In this document: positions 57,050 to 64,000 of the stretch, piece by piece
How positions within the stretch are numbered: the first letter of the stretch is position 1
Layout of the letters: every line of letters starts with the position of its first letter
Assembly: GCF_000283155.1 (NCBI RefSeq)
Contig: NW_004454165.1
Coordinates: 41,855,630 to 41,919,629, forward strand
Origin: Ceratotherium simum simum
Taxonomy: Eukaryota; Chordata; Mammalia; Perissodactyla; Rhinocerotidae
DNA: 64,000 nucleotides
Direction: 5' to 3'
Made by a program: the position numbers and the translations under genes
The notes under the pieces: generated by a model
The model's database searches: none
What the model was told of the DNA's origin: nothing
What the model saw: the letters and a program-made list of their open reading frames with translations, nothing else

Positions 57050-57390
57050 TGTTTGTCATTTTATTAGCAGCTCATTACAGCCACTTGGGAGTAAAAAGAG
57101 AAGAAAGAAGGAACATAAGTAAAAGGAGTAAGTCGATGGTTTACCCAGAATGCTGTGGCAATTTATGGGGCCTGAATGAAATGACAGAATTGCCATAATG
57201 TTAAATTTAACACATTTTATTTTAGTAATATGATCATCTGATTGCATCTCCAAGTGCCGCCACCATTACAAAAGTAACTTTTATAATTGTGGATTCATTC
57301 ACTGTAAGACGGTTCAGAATGACTTTAGAGACCATATTACCAAATTTTCAGCTTAAAAATGACTTCATCCTGTTGTGTGTATAACTACAG
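57050..57390. promoter_or_regulatory. Candidate conserved non-coding element (unproven)
   Basis: A repeat-free block with 'gtcattttattagcagctcattac', 'gtggcaatttatggggcc' and 'gtaatatgatcatctgattgc'. It resembles enhancer-like conserved DNA by composition only. Confidence 0.25.
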
Positions 57391-58139
57391 TGATATGAAC
57401 AAAACTGGAATTTCTTATGCACACAGTGAGAAATGGAATTAAATCCTCTTGCACTTTAGGCTTTGTGAGCGTGAATTGTCCCGGTCACCATTTCCTATTA
57501 AATGTGTTCTCCAATACTTGTTTTCTCCTTCCTGTCTTGAGTGCCGAGGATCTCCCCGACATCACTCTCTCCTTCTCCCTCTTGACATTTCCGCCAAAAT
57601 TTAGAGAGGGCAGGGGAAAGGTGTCCATGACACGCCATCTGAGAAGCAAGGGTCACAAGGGCCGTGTGGCTGGGAGGTCCCGGATGGGCCTCGTGCTCAT
57701 TTGCAGACCTCAGTCTCCGTTCGGTCATCGTGAACACCTGTTTCCAGGACTAGAGCGATTATGTAAAATTCTCAGCAGGTGGTGTGCTAGTTGCTGCACT
57801 TTATTCACTTGTAGTAACTTAATTAGTAGCACTAGTTCAAACAGCGCACAAGCCACTTCTCTTTGAATTGACAGTCCTCAAGCTGAGAAAGAACAGCCGT
57901 GTCGGGGAAGATTTGGGACCCCTGTGTGTCTCCTGCTACCTGGTCCCTCTGCTTTAAAAGTTGGGCACAGTGTGACACAGCTGTGGGTTAGTCTGGCTGG
58001 TTCCTGGCTTTCAGGGCAGCGTCTGGAGAATATATCGCAAAATTCTGGAGATTAAAAACCATTTTAAAAAACAACCAAAAGTTAGCATTGTGCTTAATCC
58101 TGCTGCTTCTCCAATGTTCCACGTCTTGCTACCTGCTGA
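57391..58139. other. Single-copy non-coding DNA
   Basis: A 149-codon plus frame at 57417-57866 shows no family resemblance; 57776-57860 may be an eroded repeat. Confidence 0.4.
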
Positions 58140-58340
58140 GGTGAGGAGCCAGGTAGTGTAGAGAACACCCTGTTCTTTTCCTGACTCTCATCAATGGCGT
58201 GTGACCTGGAGCCAGCCCCCATGCCCTCCGGGCTGCCATTTTGTCACCTGCCCAGTGGCATCACTACCTTCTGCTACGTGGGGTTGTCACAGGACCGTAG
58301 AGGACAGTGTATTCTTGTACAGCCTGGTGACGGTGGGTGA
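58140..58340 (+). repeat. Probable MIR, sense, eroded
   Basis: 'ccaggtagtgtagagaacaccc', 'gcgtgtgacctggagccagc', 'ccattttgtcacctgcccagtggcatcactacc' and 'gtggggttgtcacaggaccgtag' keep the MIR order with many changes. Confidence 0.6.
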
Positions 58341-60639
58341 CCTAAGGGGAAAGGTGAACGCTTTGTTTTGGGTTTGACTCCATAAAATTCTGTTCTTAGA
58401 CGATCCTCTAGGTCCTCCGGGCCGGCCCTTTCCTGAGCTAGGGTTGAGAGGCCAGGGGACAAGCCCAGCTCTGGGAGATTGTGGACCTCTGCCTGAAGCT
58501 TAGAACCCCGTGGCCCCGACACAAGGTGGCATGCCCAGTCCCACAGTCGAGAAGGCACCCACATGGACCCAGCTCACGACTCTTCCCGTCACATCATGAC
58601 TGATTCATTTTCATCACGGTCATTTCTTAAGTGATGGTTTATCAACTGCCTGGCACAGACGGAGCACCCAAACGCACAGCCTCGGGTGCAGATGTCGTCA
58701 CCCAGGATGAACACGGAGCCAGGGTCCACGCCCTTGTCTGAACTGACCGTTCCTCTTCAACTGCAAGCAGGACGTTCAAACTGACTGAGTCAAGATTTGT
58801 TCTCTAATCCAGACGTGCACTTCCGGGTCTGCATTCACCATTTCTTCCCGTGTTTTTCCAAATCTGCAAAGCGGGGGCGTAGTCAACGTAGACAGTGAGG
58901 AAGGTTGGCTAAAGAGATGGGAGGGCAACACATTCTTACCTCCGATCTCAGAGCTCAGGTGGCAGCTGGGGACCTCCAGGAGTGATGAAGACCCAGCACG
59001 CTGGACCATGAAGGACAACTGAAACCACGCGTACTTTCTACCATCCCTACCTCTAGGGCAACGGCGTGACTGCCAGGGCCTGAGGCTGTGCTCGTAGTGA
59101 GCTTCTGAGGACTTCAGCAGGTGGGAATGTCCCCATAATTTCATAAATCAGGTTTAATGATACCTTTTAAGCAACCCCCCAAGTGCCAAAGTGGTCTGGC
59201 TCCATAAGATGACAAGTAATGTAACAGAAATAAAATAATCAGCTGGAGAAAACTTTCAATGCGTAAGTTTAAAACAATTTATTGTCCACTCTATTTTATT
59301 TTAACTTTGGGTGGGGTGGAGAGTTGTTTTGCTTTGCTGCCATTTTATCTTTAGGATTTAGAGACCCAGACACCCCTTGTGGGATGTTAGTGTCACAGAT
59401 GTAGTCGTGACATTGATAATACTGATAGAAACTGTCATCTGGGAGTCTCTCCTGCAGACCGGGAGCTCCTCACGCTTACAGCGTTTTATGAGCAGGCATT
59501 GTGAGCCTCATTCGACAGAGGCAGGAGGTGAGGTGCTCAGAGCTCACAGCCGTGAGAGCAGGGGCTGGGCTTGGGGGCCTCGGCTCCACAGCTGGGCGGC
59601 TTCTTCCTCCTGAACACCCCAAACACGGGAAAGTCCCTCCACTGCGGAGGCCTCAGCTCTCCGTTCCAGAAAGGGTCATTCCCCACCGTCTCTAGGGCTG
59701 GATCCATGTCGGCAGAAACAGTTTACATAACAACATCCCCAGCGCCAAAAAGAGGCCCGCGATAAAATAATTGGGGAACGTTCACACGTTCAAGTCAACA
59801 TAGTGAAGTAATAAAACTACGACTTTATGTTGTTAATATTGTTTCGTTACTGTAAAATGCTTGACTATAACTGAATTCAAAAGAAAATGCTCATGCCGTA
59901 CTAAAAATATTAAAATGTATGGGAATAAAAACTACAGAGTGAAATACACTTTGTGTAATTCTCCTGAATGGAACGTGGGGTCAAGGATCAGGTTTTGTTA
60001 GTTTGTTTCTTTTTTATGAAATATAACTAAAGGAAAAAACAGCTTCTTTCAAATTTATAAAAGAAATGGAATTCAAGCCTGATATCAAAGTTGTCATTTC
60101 TTGGTAATATTTAGTGTCGATATATTATAAGACACGAGGACGTGTGCTGGTTAAAGAGGCACCCCCCTCCCATGGCACCGGTGTGACATTTTTGCACACA
60201 CTGAAAAGCTGAGGTGGAGGCATCATTTACGTTACTCTCTCTGGGGTCCAACAGTGATGGATGTAAATATTTTATTAGGCAAAGCTGCAGGTTTCTGAAG
60301 ATTATATGTCTCATCACGTTGACCCTTATAATTACGCTGTCTTCTGCAACCATGAGATCTCTTTCAGTTTTGCGGTTCTTTGCTAAATACTGAACCTTCA
60401 ACGAGGTGTACAACTGTAAGCAGAGACGACTGAGGATGTAGCCCTGTAAACACAGCTCCAACGTGTGAGTCAAGAAGCATCCCCCTCCCACTTCTCTGCT
60501 GAGGACATCGCTGGGAGGAAGGACCTAATTAGACAGGAAAATAAATCTTCGTGCTCTGGATCCTCACTTTGTCGTCCATCGTTCTGCTAGATTTGGACCC
60601 ACTGCCCTCTTCCATTTTGCCGCGGAAGGAACTTTCTTA
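58341..60639. other. Single-copy non-coding DNA
   Basis: No recognised repeat or gene. 59780-60080 is AT-rich. Confidence 0.4.
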
Positions 60640-61385
60640 GTGAAGTCGCATCCCCCGAAGAGGGGCTCCGCGCTGGGGCGGCAGAGGCTCAGAGGCGAGC
60701 TGCGCACTTCTCTCTTGGTGTGCCCCTCCTCCTGGCCTGGGGCGTGCGTTTCTTCTTATCATTATTTTGTGTTTCAGCTCGGCGGCCCCATGGGCACGGC
60801 CATCAAAGCGCCATATGCACGACCCTTTGGTGCAGACGCCCGGCTCTCCCGCATGGGGCAGCGCCGAGTGGGAGAGAGCCCCTTAGCCCCCGAGTGTGCA
60901 CAGGGAGGGGTGGTCACAGGTCAGCCCGCGCCCTTGATGCGCCGGGTTCCCCTCCTCGGGCCTGCCTCTCATCTCCTCCAGCGCCCACGGGGCTCAGTCC
61001 CGCGCACAGCTCCTTTGAAGCTAATGGAGGCTGCTCCTTGGATGTGCCCGGCAGGGACCCTTCCTTCGTCACTGCGGTCACTTCTGTGTTGCTAGATTTT
61101 TTCGCCTCCTGCCCTTCTCATTCTACTCACTCATGCTCATATGAGATAATATCTCTCATACCCCGCAGCACGCGGCTCCAAATAGGTCTTTGGAGAAACA
61201 ATTACGAGCTGAACAAAATGGCAGGTGGTGAGCCCGTGGGCCCCCATCCATGTGGGATTCCGAGCAGTCCGAGAGGTACAAACAGGACATTTCCATGGCA
61301 TTGTGTGACAGCAGGAAGGGACACGCTCTTGCCTGACTCTACTAAGGTTGCTTTCTGCCAGCTGTGTCTTGAGCACGTCTGGTGA
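60640..61385 (+). other. GC-rich block with long open frames and splice-like signals
   Basis: Two overlapping plus-strand frames (60640-61095, 151 codons; 60720-61385, 221 codons) run through GC-rich DNA. A good acceptor-like signal, 'ttcttatcattattttgtgtttcag', ends at 60777 and a donor-like 'cacaggtcagcc' follows (GT at 60918), so an internal exon of about 140 bp is conceivable. The predicted peptides resemble no known family and have Ser/Pro/Arg-rich composition, as expected from chance frames. Most likely non-coding. Confidence 0.25.
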
Positions 61386-62097
61386 ATGTGTTGACTTCTC
61401 GCCCCGGGGTCCCTGTATTCAGTCTCGGCATGAGACTCACCAGGCAGGAGGGAGGACTGGCGGTCAGTCCAGCAGGAGTGGGTCGGGTCCAGGCACTCAC
61501 TACCATCCTAACGGAGGACCCGCCCTAATTGAGGTACAGTCAAGGGCTGCAGAGGTTCAGGGACAAGGCCGCCAACAGAGGCAGGAGACTTCTGAGCCAG
61601 CATGGGGACTCCCACTCAGATGGGCTTCATCACAGCCTCATAAACTTGAGACTGACCCCTTCAGAAAGCAGGCCACAAATAAATAGGAACGAGCTGGGGA
61701 CACAGGAAGCACTGTTTGTGCTCTGGAAAGAGTGCTGGTTCCGGGGGGTTGGAGGGTTCCTTTCCCCATGTGGGGTTGCCCTCAGGACAGGAGGCAGGGC
61801 CTGTGGGCCGAGCAGTGCGCTGGGCCAGTGCACATCCCAGCGGGGAAGCGGTGGAAGATGCCGGTGGGCTGAGGCTGGCTCCTTCGGGCAGCAGGGCAGC
61901 ACCCTGTGGTGTGGCCCCCTGGGTGGACCCCAGCCTCAGCACCTTCCTGGGCCTCAGGTCCATCTGCTCGTGTTCATGTGGGAGCAGTAGGTGAAGCACC
62001 GCAGTGAAGGAGCTGGAGAAGACAAGATGGTGGACCTCTCTGGGCAGGTGAGAGGAGAAGTCGCAAGGACGCCCGACACCCCCAAGAGATCATGCGC
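61386..62097. other. GC-moderate single-copy DNA
   Basis: Overlapping frames on both strands (61529-61999) follow composition. No feature recognised. Confidence 0.4.
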
Positions 62098-62142
62098 TCT
62101 CTCCCGCTCTCTTCTCTCTCTTTCTCTCTCTCTCTCTTTGGT
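62098..62142. repeat. (CT)n simple repeat, imperfect
   Basis: 'ctctctcccgctctcttctctc' and 'tttctctctctctctcttt'. Confidence 0.92.
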
Positions 62143-62559
62143 ACCAGAGTTTAGGACTTCTAATTTGTCCCAAGTTGCTGAAGCAAAAATCTTGATAAAA
62201 CATCCTGCTTTTCTTGACAACTCCCCAAAGCAAAAACAAACCAAAAACTATTTGTGTAGAAAAAAATTAATTTTGTGCGTGGGATTTTGTACAATAATTT
62301 TGTACAACATAAATTCAAAATCTACAGATGAGGGTTAGCTCGATGGCGCATCTCTTTAAAAAGTGTACCTGAAAAGTGTACAGAACTGGCCTGGGAGGTG
62401 TTGGGGCGGGAGGGTAGTTGGCCACGTGGGGCTGCCAGTAGAGCAGAAAACCAGAAGACCAGAAGCAGAACCAGAAAACACCAGTTGGGGTCTGTGGACG
62501 GCATGCAGTTTAATGCCCAGCCCTGCATGGCCATTGGGACATTGTGGACTCTGGGTTCC
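62143..62559. other. Single-copy non-coding DNA
   Basis: No feature recognised. Confidence 0.4.
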
Positions 62560-62720
62560 AGTCACTGGGGTCAAGTCCTCTCTCTGCTGTGCTCTGAGAG
62601 CTGGGACCAGTTATTTAATCACGAGAGGGTCTGGTTTCTGCCAACTGGGACAATAATAGAATCTACCTTCTAGAATAATCATGTGACTTACATGAGATAG
62701 TTTGTATAGAGGACTGAACC
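62560..62720 (+). repeat. MIR SINE, sense
   Basis: 'tgggaccagttatttaatcacg', 'ggtttctgccaactgggacaataatagaatctacc', 'catgtgacttacatgagatagtttg' follows the MIR core and 3' half. Confidence 0.65.
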
Positions 62721-63278
62721 GAGTTCCTTCAGCGTGGGTAGGAATCAGTAATGTCACCGTTCACATCATTCTTAGCAGAGGAGAAGTCAGTCATGGAGAA
62801 GCCTGGACTTCTGGATGTAAAATCCCAGTCGTCATCTGTCAAGGACCCAGGACAGATTTCAACTTTGGCAGCTTCATCACCTCCCCTAGGCCCTGCCGAT
62901 GGCGTCCCAGCCTCTCTCCTTTCCTCATCTGACACCTGCCCTATTCTGTGTCCTGTTCTCCAGGAGGCAGCCTTTGGGGAAGTTGTAACGCAGAGTGAAA
63001 TGGATTCATCTCTCCTATAATTTATATGCGGAAGACTGATTCTGAATTAATCACAAACTCACCAATGGCCAATTGTCAGTATCATCTTGGAAAAACTGTC
63101 TAATTTGACTCTGTTCTCTGGTTGTTTCTCAGTGGTACATTTCTGAGGTGTGTGGTGTGTCCAAACAGAAGTCAAACAGAACAGATATTCAAACAGAAGT
63201 CCTTCTGACTTCTGTGTCCTTCTGACTTCCTCTTCTCCTCTGCCTCCTCTCCTTTGTAGTTAAGCTGCTTTTCTTTTA
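62721..63278. other. Single-copy DNA with local duplication
   Basis: At 63165-63235 'aaacagaagtc' and 'tccttctgacttc' units are repeated, a local tandem expansion. No gene recognised. Confidence 0.4.
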
Positions 63279-63886
63279 AAATAAAAAAACCCTTTTATTC
63301 TGAAATAATTATAGATTCACAGGAGATTGGAAAGAAGTGTGCAGGGAGGGTGCCTGCTGTTGCATGCACAGCCTCCCCAGCGCTGACGTCGCATAGCGAT
63401 AGTGTAGGGTCAACACCAGGACACTTAGATTTCAGCAGTTCCACACGGGCTCGTCGCTGTGCGTGTACACGATTCTGTGCAATGGCCCCGCATACGTACC
63501 TTGGATAACTGCCCCACAATCAAGCCGCACACCTGCCCCATCACCACCAGGCTCCCTTTATCATGCAACATGTGCCCTTAGAGATTGGGCTTTTCCACAT
63601 CAACATAATTTTTTGAGATTCAACCATTTTTGCCTGTATCAATGATTTGTTCCATTTTGCTGCTAGGTAGGAATCTATGGCATGGATGGACCTCAGTTTG
63701 CTGAACCGTTCATCCATTGAAGGCTGTCTGCGTTGTTTCCAGTTTTTGACCATTACAAATAAAGGTGGAATGAACATTCTCGGACAGGGTTTTGTGTGGA
63801 CATAAGTTTCTTTGGAGTAAATGACTGGGAGTGCAATTGTTGGGTTACATGGCAAGTTCATTTTTAGTTTTAAAAGAAACTGTCCA
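63279..63886 (-). mobile_element. L1M-type LINE 3' region, antisense, interrupted by an ERE
   Basis: Plus-strand text 'ttctgaaataattatagattcac', 'ccatcaccaccaggctccc', 'ttgagattcaaccatttttgcctgtatcaatgatttg', 'gttgtttccagtttttgacc', 'gaacattctcggacagggttttgtgtggacataag' and 'gggagtgcaattgttgggttacatgg' is the reverse complement of an L1M ORF2 tail and 3' UTR. It stops at 'aaagaaactgtcca', where the ERE begins; its continuation is outside the window. Confidence 0.9.
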
Positions 63887-64000
63887 GGGGCCGGCCTGGT
63901 GGCACAAGCGGTTAAGTGCATGCGCTCCGCTGCGGCGGACCGGGGTTGACCGGTTCGGATCCCGGGCGCGCACCGACGCACTGCTTAGCAAGCCATGCTG
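63887..64000 (+). mobile_element. ERE SINE, sense, cut by the window edge
   Basis: 'ggggccggcctggtggcaca', 'agcggttaagtgcatgcg', 'ctgcggcggaccggggttg', 'ttcggatcccgggcgcgc', 'accgacgcactgcttagc' and 'aagccatgctg' are the intact ERE tRNA-like head. It is the only plus-strand ERE in the window and, being close to the consensus as I remember it, likely young. Its tail and right duplication lie beyond 64000. Confidence 0.95.

Noticed and set aside
1..64000. CRISPR arrays, bacterial operons, prophage or plasmid features
   Set aside because: SINE/LINE/LTR content and absence of long gene-dense frames show vertebrate nuclear DNA. The regular repeats found are microsatellites.

Overview
The window is nuclear DNA from a placental mammal, almost certainly an odd-toed ungulate and most likely an equid. 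The main evidence is six copies of the tRNA-derived equine repetitive element (ERE) SINE, which has a recognisable tRNA-like head and a duplicated A-rich tail. They sit on mammal-wide repeats (MIR, L2, MLT1, L1M, MER5-type relics). I found no intact protein-coding gene, no tRNA/rRNA/snRNA gene, and no bacterial, phage or CRISPR feature. Nearly all open frames are chance frames; the few with meaning are broken LINE reverse-transcriptase frames. Repeat family names are from memory of consensus sequences, not from a search.

Layout. 1-23 kb: mostly single-copy DNA with scattered repeats: an ERE at 1.5 kb, an antisense MLT1 LTR at 3.2 kb, a MIR and an ERE at 7.3-7.9 kb, an ERVL-like LTR at 9.8 kb, a Z-DNA-type TA/TG tract at 10.96 kb, a degenerate CA-rich minisatellite at 19.2 kb and an antisense L1 tail at 20.1 kb. 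23.1-29 kb: an old sense-strand L1 whose ORF2 is split at 25280/26392 by a younger, 5'-truncated L1. The younger L1 has a perfect 15-bp target-site duplication and seems to carry about 220 bp of non-L1 DNA between its own 3' end and a second poly(A), i.e. a 3' transduction. A 425-base N gap lies inside it. An ERE interrupts the old L1 again near its 3' end.

29-42 kb: a MER5-type fossil, a CpG-enriched patch ending in a near-ideal splice donor (29780), a decayed reverse transcriptase at about 31.3-31.9 kb whose motifs look Tx1-like rather than mammalian L1-like, an L2 tail, MIRs, a second MLT1 LTR in opposite orientation to the first, and an ERVL-type LTR with a (CA)n tract. 42-64 kb: mainly single-copy DNA with AT-rich, homeodomain-motif-rich blocks that resemble conserved non-coding elements, an L1M 3' UTR at 51.4-52.4 kb, three more EREs, simple repeats, and an antisense L1 3' end at the right edge that is interrupted by a sense ERE running off the window.

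The window reads as a gene desert, large intron or intergenic interval. Its history is layered: ancient LINE/MIR/MLT1 relics, then the L1M, then L1 into L1, then ERE insertions. The best candidates for a second look are the Tx1-like reverse-transcriptase fossil, the L1 3' transduction, and the possible unannotated exons at 29.6 kb and 60.8 kb.
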